Numbered from the stretch's first letter, positions 6,944 through 15,068 are shown. The stretch is DNA of 17,364 nt from Selenomonadaceae bacterium UBA2897 (GCA_002350105.1 DEDT01000031.1:1612-18975), one strand, 5' to 3'. Made by a program: numbers and translations. Notes: generated by a model from the sequence alone, not told the origin.

Positions 6944-6954
6944 GCATGACGGCG
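6926..6954 (-). terminator. Rho-independent terminator (autotransporter remnant/nuclease side)
   Basis: The arms CGCCGTCA (6935-6942) and TGACGGCG (6947-6954) pair perfectly around a 4-nt loop, followed on the minus strand by nine U (A6926-A6934 on the plus strand). It lies 50-80 nt after the autotransporter 3'-end remnant and may have been the original terminator of that gene. Confidence 0.92.
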
Positions 6955-7005
6955 GCATGTAAATACTTAACTTTCCCCAAGTGTAACAAATGTTGAGCAT
7001 TATCC

Positions 7006-7052
7006 TTAGAACGCGTAGTTCAGGCCTGCGTGGAAGGTGACACCGCGCTACA
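7006..7052 (-). pseudogene. Remnant of an autotransporter 3' end (RGVTFHAGLNYAF-stop)
   Basis: Read on the minus strand, 7049-7006 encodes RGVTFHAGLNYAF and a TAA stop. The complete autotransporter ends RGVTFHAGLNYTF with TGA at 8800. Over 42 nt (7008-7049 against 8802-8843) 39 bases are identical. The in-frame codon directly before the fragment is a TAG stop (7050-7052) and nothing further upstream resembles the barrel, because the nuclease gene begins (ends) there at 7059. Only the terminal beta-strand signature survives. It is either the residue of a tandem paralogue or one arm of a duplication made when the nuclease gene came in. Confidence 0.85.
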
Positions 7053-7058
7053 GCTATG

Positions 7059-8726
7059 TTATTTCCCCGCCTGGATGACCACACGCTTTTTGCAGAAGGC
7101 GATACCATAGCGCCAGACGTTGGTGACGTCGGCGGCTGTGAACTCTACCCAATAGGCTTTGTCCTCGATCTGCTGGCAGGCCGCTGCCGCGGCATCGTTG
7201 AGCTCCGCCTCGGTCGCCACGGCCTTGAGCTCGAGGAGGAGGCCGGGGAGCTGCGTTTGCTTCGGGAAAAAGGCGATATCAAAACGACCATAGCCGCTTT
7301 CCCGGTTCGACTGGATGCGGTAGCGCCGCTCGAGCCAGACCGTCAGGCCAAGCATAAGGCCGTGGTAAAAGCTCTCGGGATGCGCGGCATCGTGGTAGCT
7401 GACCATATAGCGCAGCACCTTTTGCAGGGCCTCCTCGAAAATCTCCGTGTCGCCCTCCTGCATCGCCGTGAGCATCGTAAAGAGCAGGTCCTCCCCCTCG
7501 GGATAGGCAAGCGACCGCATGATTTCCCTGCGAAAAACGGAGCGCAGCTCACGGTTGGGCAGGCAGAGATCGTACGCCGTCACTTCGTCCTCCTGCGTTT
7601 CACCGACGTACTTGAGATAGCCCGTCGCGAGCAGCAGCGCATAGAGGTTCGCGCGATGCTGCTCGATATCCTTATAGATAAAGGCGTCGTCGACGAGGAC
7701 GGCACGCACCGTTTGCCCCTCCACCAGTTGCAGGAGGTCGCGCGCTCGTTTCTTGTCGACGTGCGCGAGCATCGTCTGCAGGATGCTGTTGCCGGACGTG
7801 TTGACCCAGTAAGGCTCCGCCTTGCAAGCATACTTGAAGTAGTTGTTGACCGACCAGGGATTATAGATGTCCACGCCCTGGAAATTGTAGCCGTCGTACC
7901 ACGCCGCGGCCTCGGCGAGCTTGTCCTCATGGCCGAAGTCGTGCGCGAGTTTTGACACTTCTTCTTTCGTATAGCCGCAGGCGGTGGCGAAGCCGCCGCG
8001 CATCACGGTCGAGACGTCGAGATTGTTCAGCCCGCTGAAGATGCTTTCCTTGGCGATGCGCAGCACGCCCGTGAGAATGGCGAAGTCGAGCGACGGATTG
8101 GATTTCAGCGCTGCAGAAAAAAAGTTACGATAAAAGCCAATGGCATCTTTATAATAGCCGTGCGACCAGGCACATTGGAGCGGCGCATCGTATTCGTCAA
8201 TCAAAAGCACAGCTTTCCGTCCATAGTGCGCCTCCAACAGCTGGCAAAGCACGGCGAGCGCCTTATTGAGCAAGCGGACCGGCGCATCGCCCTGCCGAAT
8301 GGCCTCAAATGTCCTGCGGTCCGCTTCCCCCATCTGATCCTGCGCCAAAAAACTAAATTTCTCATAGAGCTGGCCAAGATACCAGGCCACGCTCGCTGCC
8401 ATATCCTCCCATGTATCCTCCGCCCATCCTTTGAGCGTCAGGAACACCACGGGCCGCGTGCCCTGCTCCGCCATCGCCACGGGGTCATCCATGACCTGCA
8501 ATCCCTCGAACAGGTTCCGGTGCTCCTCCGCCCCTTCGATGTCGAGGAACTGCTGCGTCATCGACAGGAGCATCGTCTTGCCAAAGCGGCGTGGCCGCGT
8601 GATGAGTGTCACGTCGTTATGGCCACGAAAAAATTCGCTAAGGAATGTAGTTTTATCCACAAAATAGTAATTATTTTCCCTCAGCTTCGCAAAAAACTCC
8701 GTCCCGATAGGGATGACTTTGTCCAT
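7059..8726 (-). CDS. AAA-ATPase-like/PD-(D/E)XK nuclease superfamily protein (DUF1703 type)
   Basis: The 555-aa protein joins an N-terminal AAA-ATPase-like domain to a C-terminal PD-(D/E)XK nuclease domain. Seen: the family-typical start (IPIGTEFFAKLRENNYYFVDKT), a P-loop variant RPRRFGKT (44-51) and Walker B LLIDEYDAP (D177, E178). Also seen is a nuclease core GRFDIAFF...LLLELKAV with D483, E499 and K501. The start is taken at ATG 8724-8726, with AGGTGA a few bases upstream; a 16-codon longer frame would start inside the terminator hairpin. Such genes occur in many, often variable copies in anaerobes; their role (defence, mobile-element related, other) is not established. Here it is a single gene between two copies of the autotransporter terminus. 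Confidence 0.88.
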   Translation of the reverse strand: MDKVIPIGTEFFAKLRENNYYFVDKTTFLSEFFRGHNDVTLITRPRRFGKTMLLSMTQQFLDIEGAEEHRNLFEGLQVMDDPVAMAEQGTRPVVFLTLKGWAEDTWEDMAASVAWYLGQLYEKFSFLAQDQMGEADRRTFEAIRQGDAPVRLLNKALAVLCQLLEAHYGRKAVLLIDEYDAPLQCAWSHGYYKDAIGFYRNFFSAALKSNPSLDFAILTGVLRIAKESIFSGLNNLDVSTVMRGGFATACGYTKEEVSKLAHDFGHEDKLAEAAAWYDGYNFQGVDIYNPWSVNNYFKYACKAEPYWVNTSGNSILQTMLAHVDKKRARDLLQLVEGQTVRAVLVDDAFIYKDIEQHRANLYALLLATGYLKYVGETQEDEVTAYDLCLPNRELRSVFRREIMRSLAYPEGEDLLFTMLTAMQEGDTEIFEEALQKVLRYMVSYHDAAHPESFYHGLMLGLTVWLERRYRIQSNRESGYGRFDIAFFPKQTQLPGLLLELKAVATEAELNDAAAAACQQIEDKAYWVEFTAADVTNVWRYGIAFCKKRVVIQAGK

Positions 8727-8744
8727 CCAATCACCTGCTTCCAC

Positions 8745-8781
8745 AAAAAACTCGTGCCACATATAGTATAGCACGAGTTTT
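8745..8781 (-). terminator. Hairpin terminator of the autotransporter gene, probably bidirectional
   Basis: The arms 8747-8757 and 8771-8781 (AAAACTCGTGC and its exact complement) form an 11-bp stem with a 13-nt loop. The minus-strand RNA ends in a U run (A8745-A8750 on the plus strand). It begins 19 nt after the autotransporter stop codon. The loop contains the likely -10 box of the nuclease gene. Confidence 0.85.
8765..8773 (-). promoter_or_regulatory. Extended -10 promoter of the nuclease gene, in the terminator loop
   Basis: On the minus strand TG, one base, then TATACT (8765-8770) forms an extended -10 box. No good -35 is present (AACAAA at 8788-8793). Transcription would start near 8758 and run about 30 nt to the start codon. 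Confidence 0.45.
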
Positions 8782-8799
8782 CGTCATTTTGTTCAGAAA

Positions 8800-11700
8800 T
8801 CAGAACGTGTAGTTCAGGCCCGCGTGGAAGGTGACGCCGCGCTCTTTGCCGGCGCTGCCGCTGATGCCGAGGTCGAGGCCGATGGGCGTGGTGTCCGTCG
8901 GCTTGTAGGACCAGCCGGCCTCGAAGCGCACGCTCGAGCCTTCCAGCGAGGGACTCGGCAGGTCGTAGCCGTTCCAATGGGCGCGGGCGTCGCCGCCGAA
9001 CTCGTACTGGTACGCGAGGCCGAGGTAGCCCAAACCCGCCTTGCCCGCATCGTGCGTCCAGCGCGCGCCGAGCAGCATGCGCTGGCTCGTCACGGCGTCG
9101 AAACGGTACGTCTCGCTCGAGGCGAGCAGGACACTATCGCCACCCGTGCGGCTGAGGAGACATTTGCCGTAGACGTCGAGGGAATTGACTGGAGACAAAC
9201 GGACGATACGCCCGAGGCCGAGGTGGCCGCCGACGTAGTTCGACGAGGTATTGTAGCTCGTCGCACCCAAAGCCAGCTTGCCGCTGTAGTCCGCCTCCGT
9301 GCGGCCATAGCGCAGCGAGCCCTCGACATAGCGGCCATCCGTGTAATCCTGCCGCGCGAGCAGGCCGCCGCCCGTGTAGTGGGTGTCGCCACTGCCGTGC
9401 GTGCCGTCGTCGAGGTAGGAGTCGTAGTTGCCGCTGCCCGTCTCGAAGAACGGTCCCCAGGTGAACGCGCCGTGGCGGTTCGGATTTTTCTTCGCGATGC
9501 CCGCGTTGAGCGCGTAGCCATTCATATCGACGTAGGAGCCTGTCTTGTAGCGCATGTTGCTGCTGCCGCTGGAGCCGCCGAAGGCCGCAAAACCATCGTC
9601 ACCGAAGGAGGCATGCTGGATCTGCGCCATCATCGTGTTCACGAGGAAGTCACTGCCCATGTTGACGGCCGCGCTCTGGGCGCCGCGCGTCTCGACGATG
9701 GACTTCGCATCGGCACTCGGGCCGGCTTCCGTGATGGTGAGGACGAGGTCCTTGCCCGTATTCTGCAGCGTGCCCTTGATGCCGGCGGTAACGCCAATCT
9801 GGCCGCTGACCTCCGTCGCCGCGTCAGCCGTGCTGCTGGCAGCCAAAGCGCTGACGCTCAGGCCGCTGGTGCTCAAAGCGCTGGCACTTGCACTGCTGGC
9901 ATCCGTGCTGCTGGTGTCATCGTCGTACTCGCCACTGGCGGTCAGGCCGCTGGTAAGCAGCGTGCCGCCATCTTTCTGGATGAGGTTGACGGTATTCCCT
10001 TTGAGCAGGTTCAGCGCGCCGTTGGCCTTGATATAGACCTTGCTGCCCGTCATGTCCGTATTGGCCGTGTCCGTGAGGTGCAGGATGGTATCCTTGTCCG
10101 TCGTCCCAGCGGGCAGGTAGAAATTGTAGTTATCGAAGCCGGAGACATTGGGAAGCGTGATGTTTTTCTCCCCGTCAACGGTCAGCGTGTTGCCGCTGTG
10201 GCTCGTGACCGCGCCGCCATAGGCTTTGACATACGCATTCTCGCTGAACTTCGCCTGCGCTGCGCCTTTGGTCAGGATAATCTCATTGTCATTGGCGACC
10301 GTATCCACAGCGCTGCTGGTTGTGGTGGCAGCCCGCATGAGCGACATGCGCCGCATGAGGCGTTTCGGTGCCTGCGTGTCGGCGCTCTGCTCCGACTTGT
10401 CCGCCGTGCTGACATAGCCACCGTACAGGTCACTCTCGATGTTGCCGCCGGAGATGATGATTTTGTTGCGGCTGGCCGACGGCGCGCCGTAGCCGCCATA
10501 GACCTTATCGTTGTACGTGCCGCCCGAGATAATCACCGTGTTATCATCCGCCGAGCTCGTCGTGGATTTGCCGCCGTAAACCGCACCATTGACCGTACCG
10601 CCCGAGAGCGTCAGCGTGTTGCTGTCGGTCGCGCCGGCAGAGCTGCCGCCTGAGACCGAGCCGTTGATGGTGCCGCCCGTGATGGTCAGCGTGTTGGACT
10701 TGGCCTCGCCCGTGGCGGAACTGCCGCCCGTCACCGAGCTGGCGCCATAGACGCTGCCGACGGTGCCGCCCGTCACGGTGACGGTGTTCTGCGTGACGTT
10801 GCCGTTGTAGGTCACGGCACCGGCAACGCGGCCTGCCACGTCGCCGGCAGCCGTCGCCGTATTCCCCGTCATATCGTGCGTTGCAGCCTGGTCATCCGAG
10901 TAGGCCGCAATAGCGTTCCCGGTGCTCGTGCCCGCCGCTACGGTGGACGTCTTGCCCGTGGTGGTCGTCTCGCTCGCCGCAACGGTATTTACCGTGCCTG
11001 CCGAGCCTGCCGCCAGGGAGGTTTCGCCGTCGATGAGCAGGTAGACGGCATCGCCCTCGTTCGTCAGCGTGCCCGTAAGGTTAGAGACGAGACCATCGAG
11101 GGTATACTTTGACTTTGCTGCCGAGCCGATGGTGGTGCTGCCCGTGGCCGAGGTCAGCTTGACGAGATAAATCTTGTCGCCTTTGCTGAGACTGAACATG
11201 CCGCTGGCATTCACGGCCACATTGTCGAGCGCCGTGACGCCCGTGTTCGCCGAGGTGAGGATGGTATCCCCATTCTTCGTTAGCGAGCTGAGCGTGAAGG
11301 TGTACTTCACATCGTCGACATGCAGCACGAGGTCGTTGCCACTCGCCTGCACGGCGCCCGTCGTCGCGACGGTGGCAGCGTTGGCGTTCGCCGTGGTCGT
11401 GGTATACGTATGTGCCAGCGTGTTGGTGCCGGTATAGGCGAGCGTGCCCGCCGTGTCGTTCTTCAGCAGATAGACCGTCTCGCCCTTGTTGAGCGAGAGC
11501 ATCTTGCTGTTGTCCGCGTTCAGCGTCACATCGGCACTGTCAATCTTCGTCGCCCCCGTGTTCGTGGACGTGATAAAGGTATTCCCGTCCTTCGCACTGT
11601 CGGCGAGGTCGAAGGTGTATTTCTGCGTATCGACATGCAGCGTGAGGTCGTTACCGCTCTGCGCCACCGTGCCCTTCGTCGTGACGGTGGCCGTGCCGGC

Positions 11701-14583
11701 GTCCGTGGTCGCAACGTAGGTATGGTTCAGCGCAGGCGTGTTCGTGCCAGCCGTGTACGTGAGCGTGCCAGCGCTGTCTTTCAGCAGGTAGACGGTATCG
11801 CCTTTGCTGAGGGAAAGCAGCTTACCCGCCAGGGCGCTGTCATCGAGCGTCACGTCATCGGCGCTGAACGTTGTTTTCCCCGTGTTCGTGGAGGTGAGGA
11901 ACGTGTCCCCGTCTTTCGTGTTGGAAGAAATGTCAAAGGTATAGGTCTGCGTATCGACGTTCAGAATGAGATTTTTGCCTTCCTGCTTCACCGTGCCTGC
12001 GGTCTTGACCGTCGCGGTGCCATCGTTCGCATTTGTCGTGCTGTATGTGTGGTCGAGCGCCGGCTCTTTCGTGCCAATGGTATATGCGAGCGTGCCGACC
12101 TCGTCGTTCAGCAGGGTCACGGTCTCACCTTTGTTGAGGGAAAGCAGTTTGTTGTTGTCCGCTGTGAGCGTCACATCGGCGCTGTCGATCTTCGTCGTCC
12201 TCGTGTTCACGGAGGTGAGGAGCGCGTCGTCGTTTGCCGTGACATTTGTGAGGTCGAACGTGTACGTCACGCCGCCGATGGACCAGGTGAGGCGGTGCTT
12301 GTCGTCCGACAGGGTCAGCGTGCTCCTGGTCTGGATGGAGGCGGTCTCCGCGTCATTCGTGTAGGTGCTGGCCGCCTCTTTCTCGCCAGCATACGCGAGC
12401 GTACCCGCGCTCTCCAGCAAGGTAATCGAAGCGCCCACGCCGAGGGAGCTCAGGTACGTTCCCTTGGACTTCACATTCACGGCAGCGCTGCCCAAGTCGG
12501 TATCCTGCGAGAGCTTGAGGACGGCATCGTCCGCCCCGAATGTCGCATCATCCGCGATGTCGAATTCGTACGTGTCAAAATTGTTCACGCCCCCGAGCGA
12601 GACGTTCTTCACCCCGTCGAGGGTCAGCGTGTTGCCGCTCGTGTTCGTCCCATAGCCGCCATAGAGGATGGAGGTCTCGCCGAATGTCGTTGGCTTCCCG
12701 TCCGCGCCCGTCTGGAGCGTGATCGTGTTGCCGGTCGCGGTTGTGTTCGGTCCATCAGCATAGCCGCCAAAGACGTCACCCAGGACCTTGCCGCCGGCGA
12801 GGGTGATCTTGTTGCCATTGGCAGAGGTCCCGCCGTTGCCGCCGTAAACGTCGTATTGGACCGTGCCGCCGGAGATTGTGACAGAGTTGTCGGTGGCAGA
12901 AGTCTCGCCGTCGCCGCCATAAACGTAGCCTTCGACCGTGCCGCCGGAGATTGTGACAGAGTTGCCATTGGCAGAGGTCCCGCCGTTGCCGCCATAAACG
13001 TCTTCTTTGACCGTGCCATCCGACATCGTCAGCTTGCTGTCCGTCGCCGCGCCAAAACTGGAACAGCCGCCGCAGGCGTCGCCGCCGACCGTGCCGCCGC
13101 TCGACAGCGTCAGCGTGCCGCTCGCCGCGCCGAAGAAGGAATAGCTGCCGTAGGCGTTGCAGTTGACCGTGCCATTTTGCACGATCAGCGTGCCGTCCGC
13201 TTTGCCGGCCTCGGCATAGCTGCCGTAGGCGTTGCCTGTGACCGTGCCGCTATTCGTCACGGTCAGCGTGTTGCTTTTCGCCGCACCGGAGAGGGAATAG
13301 CCGCCATAGGCGTCGCCACCCACAGTAGCGGCAGTGGATTCCGTTTTGCCGCCAAGCGTGACGGTATTGCTGTCCGCCGTGCCCGTCGCCGTCAGGCCGC
13401 CGGCGACGAATCCTTTCGCGGTGCCGTTCACCGTGACCGTGTTCTCCCGGACATCGCCGGCGTAGCTGTCCGCACCGACGGCGCGGCCTTCCACGATGGC
13501 ATCCGTTCCCACGGTGACAGAGTTTCCCGTCAGCGCCGTCGCATCGTCTTCGCTCGCAGCCAGCGCAGCGATGGCGTTCGGAACGGTGGAGCCATCTTCC
13601 GAAGCCGGCACTACGACCGTGTTCCCCGTGGCTGCCGTCTCGCCTTTTCCTACGACCTTCACGTAGTCCGAGCCGTCCGCGAGCGATGTTTTTGCGAGGT
13701 CGACGTAGACGTTCTTCGTGTCCTTGTTCAATGTCCCCGTGTAGTTGGAGAGGATGCCGTTGAGGGTATACGTCTCTGTGGAAAGCACCGGCGTGCCTTC
13801 GAACGTGCCATCATTTTCCAGCGTGATCAGGTTGATTTTATGGTTGTCTTCTGACAAGCCAAAATCCCAGATCGGGCTGTTGAAATGGCTGTTGGAAAAG
13901 TCAACGTCGAGCGTGCTGTTGCAGAAGTTGACCGCCTTCGTGGCCGTGAGCAGCGTGTCGCCCGCCTTCATGCCGGGCGCGAGGATGAACCGGTACTTCT
14001 GAAAACCGTCGCCCCCCGCAACCTTGACATCTTTCACGCGATCGATGGTCAAGGTATTGTCGCTGACATCCGCTCCGACCGCCCCCTTGCCGCCGATGAG
14101 ATACGAGGTTTCACCAAACGTCGTCGCTTTCCCGTCTGCGCCCCGCGACAGGGTGATCGCGTTGCCTTTCACCCCAGCGCCGCCCTTGCCGCCGACCACG
14201 TTGCCCGTAACCGTGCCGCCGACGAGCGTGACGGAGTTCTCGTTCGCACTGCCAGCATTTGATAGGCCGCCGTACACGTCGCCCGTGACCGTGCCGCCGG
14301 TGAGCGCGACGGAGTTCTTGTCCGCACTGCCCGTATTGGATGCGCCGCCGTACACATTGCCCATGACTGTGCTGTCGGTGACGTCGGCGCGGTTGTTCGC
14401 ACTGCCCGTATGGGATCTGCCGCCGTACACGTCGCCCATGACTGTGCTGTCGATGATGTTGACGTAGCTATCGGATGCCGCGCCAGCTTTGGAGAACGCG
14501 CCGTAGACAGTGATGGGGCCGGACCCCGTCAGGCTGCCGCCTTTGATGCGCAGATCGTTTCCAAAAAGGTTAGATGCCCCCCC
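8800..14583 (-). CDS. Giant autotransporter: passenger and beta-barrel part (out of frame with its signal peptide)
   Basis: About 1927 codons of a type V secreted surface protein. The passenger has three arrays of about 25-residue VYGG repeats (G-G-T-V-x-G-x-V-Y-G-G...N-S-V-T-L) with larger GNTLTxDxVKN...FDxYxF modules between them. One module type is repeated in tandem at about 105 residues (11160-12290). A Ser/Ala-rich stretch near 9830-9940 leads to the C-terminal barrel (about 9560-8800: NMRYKTGSYVDMNGYALNAG, GPFFETGSG, then RGVTFHAGLNYTF). The terminal Phe is the usual outer-membrane assembly signal. No start codon with a ribosome site exists in this frame; the real start is at 14921, and the frames join at the seven-G run 14577-14583. 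An internal ATG at 14439 would give a product without signal peptide and is unlikely. Ligand or role is unknown; adhesion is typical. Confidence 0.88.
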   Translation of the reverse strand, partial: GGASNLFGNDLRIKGGSLTGSGPITVYGAFSKAGAASDSYVNIIDSTVMGDVYGGRSHTGSANNRADVTDSTVMGNVYGGASNTGSADKNSVALTGGTVTGDVYGGLSNAGSANENSVTLVGGTVTGNVVGGKGGAGVKGNAITLSRGADGKATTFGETSYLIGGKGAVGADVSDNTLTIDRVKDVKVAGGDGFQKYRFILAPGMKAGDTLLTATKAVNFCNSTLDVDFSNSHFNSPIWDFGLSEDNHKINLITLENDGTFEGTPVLSTETYTLNGILSNYTGTLNKDTKNVYVDLAKTSLADGSDYVKVVGKGETAATGNTVVVPASEDGSTVPNAIAALAASEDDATALTGNSVTVGTDAIVEGRAVGADSYAGDVRENTVTVNGTAKGFVAGGLTATGTADSNTVTLGGKTESTAATVGGDAYGGYSLSGAAKSNTLTVTNSGTVTGNAYGSYAEAGKADGTLIVQNGTVNCNAYGSYSFFGAASGTLTLSSGGTVGGDACGGCSSFGAATDSKLTMSDGTVKEDVYGGNGGTSANGNSVTISGGTVEGYVYGGDGETSATDNSVTISGGTVQYDVYGGNGGTSANGNKITLAGGKVLGDVFGGYADGPNTTATGNTITLQTGADGKPTTFGETSILYGGYGTNTSGNTLTLDGVKNVSLGGVNNFDTYEFDIADDATFGADDAVLKLSQDTDLGSAAVNVKSKGTYLSSLGVGASITLLESAGTLAYAGEKEAASTYTNDAETASIQTRSTLTLSDDKHRLTWSIGGVTYTFDLTNVTANDDALLTSVNTRTTKIDSADVTLTADNNKLLSLNKGETVTLLNDEVGTLAYTIGTKEPALDHTYSTTNANDGTATVKTAGTVKQEGKNLILNVDTQTYTFDISSNTKDGDTFLTSTNTGKTTFSADDVTLDDSALAGKLLSLSKGDTVYLLKDSAGTLTYTAGTNTPALNHTYVATTDAGTATVTTKGTVAQSGNDLTLHVDTQKYTFDLADSAKDGNTFITSTNTGATKIDSADVTLNADNSKMLSLNKGETVYLLKNDTAGTLAYTGTNTLAHTYTTTTANANAATVATTGAVQASGNDLVLHVDDVKYTFTLSSLTKNGDTILTSANTGVTALDNVAVNASGMFSLSKGDKIYLVKLTSATGSTTIGSAAKSKYTLDGLVSNLTGTLTNEGDAVYLLIDGETSLAAGSAGTVNTVAASETTTTGKTSTVAAGTSTGNAIAAYSDDQAATHDMTGNTATAAGDVAGRVAGAVTYNGNVTQNTVTVTGGTVGSVYGASSVTGGSSATGEAKSNTLTITGGTINGSVSGGSSAGATDSNTLTLSGGTVNGAVYGGKSTTSSADDNTVIISGGTYNDKVYGGYGAPSASRNKIIISGGNIESDLYGGYVSTADKSEQSADTQAPKRLMRRMSLMRAATTTSSAVDTVANDNEIILTKGAAQAKFSENAYVKAYGGAVTSHSGNTLTVDGEKNITLPNVSGFDNYNFYLPAGTTDKDTILHLTDTANTDMTGSKVYIKANGALNLLKGNTVNLIQKDGGTLLTSGLTASGEYDDDTSSTDASSASASALSTSGLSVSALAASSTADAATEVSGQIGVTAGIKGTLQNTGKDLVLTITEAGPSADAKSIVETRGAQSAAVNMGSDFLVNTMMAQIQHASFGDDGFAAFGGSSGSSNMRYKTGSYVDMNGYALNAGIAKKNPNRHGAFTWGPFFETGSGNYDSYLDDGTHGSGDTHYTGGGLLARQDYTDGRYVEGSLRYGRTEADYSGKLALGATSYNTSSNYVGGHLGLGRIVRLSPVNSLDVYGKCLLSRTGGDSVLLASSETYRFDAVTSQRMLLGARWTHDAGKAGLGYLGLAYQYEFGGDARAHWNGYDLPSPSLEGSSVRFEAGWSYKPTDTTPIGLDLGISGSAGKERGVTFHAGLNYTF
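11160..12290 (-). repeat. Four tandem copies of an about 105-residue passenger module
   Basis: The motif YTFD or YTFT recurs near 12262, 11943, 11619 and 11305, spaced 314-324 nt. Each copy carries DxxLTSxNTG, then DVTL, LSLxKGxTVxLL and GTLxYT. Preceding module 2 (about 12380-12600) and the isolated modules near 13700-14050 and 9960-10200 share the core, so one ancestral domain seems to have been duplicated several times. Confidence 0.75.
12600..14450 (-). repeat. N-terminal arrays of about 75-nt VYGG repeats in the autotransporter
   Basis: Coding repeats with a 75-nt (25-residue) period. Exact examples: 29 nt at 12861-12889 recur at 12936-12964; 33 nt at 12811-12843 recur 150 nt further on; 18 nt at 14360-14377 recur at 14435-14452. 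The near-identity makes unit gain or loss by recombination likely. A third, shorter array lies at about 10390-10900. Confidence 0.8.
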
Positions 14584-14921
14584 GTGTAGACAGCTGCGAC
14601 CTTGGCATCGCCCAAGAAATTCACTTTGCCAAAGATTTTGAGCGTGTTTTCATCGGTGACTGGCGTTTTGTACGCGTCGCCCTCGCTTGCGCCCGCGTCG
14701 TAGGTGAGGCAGGCCTTGTGGTTGTTGCTCGCAGCTTCGTCTGCCGACACCTCGATGGTTTCGTTCGCCGCGATCGTCACACTTTTCGGATGCGAGACCT
14801 TCGCCATCACCGGCGCCGCCGACGCGCCCGACAGCAGCGCCGCGAGTATCGCGAGCGTCAGCGCCCGCTCCGCACGGCTGTGCGGATGATGGGGATGAGC
14901 TTTCCTATATTTCGTCTTCAT
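14529..14921 (-). CDS. Autotransporter N-terminal part with signal peptide, ended early by frameshift
   Basis: As it stands this reads 130 aa and stops at TGA 14529-14531. Residues 1-40 form a long signal peptide: a basic, His-rich n-region (MKTKYRKAHPHHPHSRAER), a hydrophobic core (ALTLAILAALLSGASAA) and probable cleavage after VMA-40. The ATG at 14919-14921 has AAAGGAGAGGA upstream. Up to codon 114 or so (VAAVYTGG) it reads like the passenger start. After the G7 run the frame gives an unrelated 16-residue tail, whereas the next frame continues ASNLFGNDLRIKGG into the passenger. With 8 (or 5) G the gene would be one 2040-aa frame, 14921 to 8800. It is best regarded as the 5' end of the autotransporter gene. 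Confidence 0.85.
   Translation of the reverse strand: MKTKYRKAHPHHPHSRAERALTLAILAALLSGASAAPVMAKVSHPKSVTIAANETIEVSADEAASNNHKACLTYDAGASEGDAYKTPVTDENTLKIFGKVNFLGDAKVAAVYTGGHLTFLETICASKAAA
14577..14583 (-). repeat. Homopolymeric G7 tract at the frame switch
   Basis: Seven consecutive G on the coding (minus) strand lie in the autotransporter, after about 113 codons. The two coherent frames meet exactly here. A change of +1 or -2 G would fuse them. Likely slipped-strand mispairing site, or a homopolymer sequencing error. Confidence 0.85.
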
Positions 14922-14978
14922 AATGCGTCCTCTCCTTTACCAATCCGTTGCATCATCCCTGTGGAACCCAGGGGATTA

Positions 14979-15009
14979 GGGAAACGCTGCTGAAAGCGTC
15001 AGCGTTCCC
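14979..15009. repeat. Hairpin and copy 2 of the 23-nt dispersed repeat
   Basis: GGGAAACGCTG (14979-14989) and CAGCGTTCCC (15000-15009) are complementary but for one missing base. The core 14981-15003 is the second copy of the element at 3630-3652. It lies in the probable leader of the autotransporter mRNA. No U run follows on either strand. Confidence 0.5.
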
Positions 15010-15068
15010 GAGATTCCTTTCTATCCAACGCTACCATACCACAAAATCCTCCGCGTGTGGGAAAAAGT

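Noticed and set aside
12780..13010. Regularly spaced near-identical repeats resembling a CRISPR array
   Set aside because: The 75-nt period is a multiple of three, lies in frame inside the autotransporter and translates to VYGG repeats; spacers are not unique.
8824..13854. Two very long plus-strand frames (609 and 844 codons) opposite the autotransporter
   Set aside because: The sense gene is repetitive and GC-rich, so its complement stays open in register with the 25-residue repeats; the predicted proteins show only repeat-derived patterns.
14434..14439. Internal ATG as true start of the passenger
   Set aside because: It would lack a signal peptide and no Shine-Dalgarno sequence is seen; the frame clearly continues upstream to the G7 tract.
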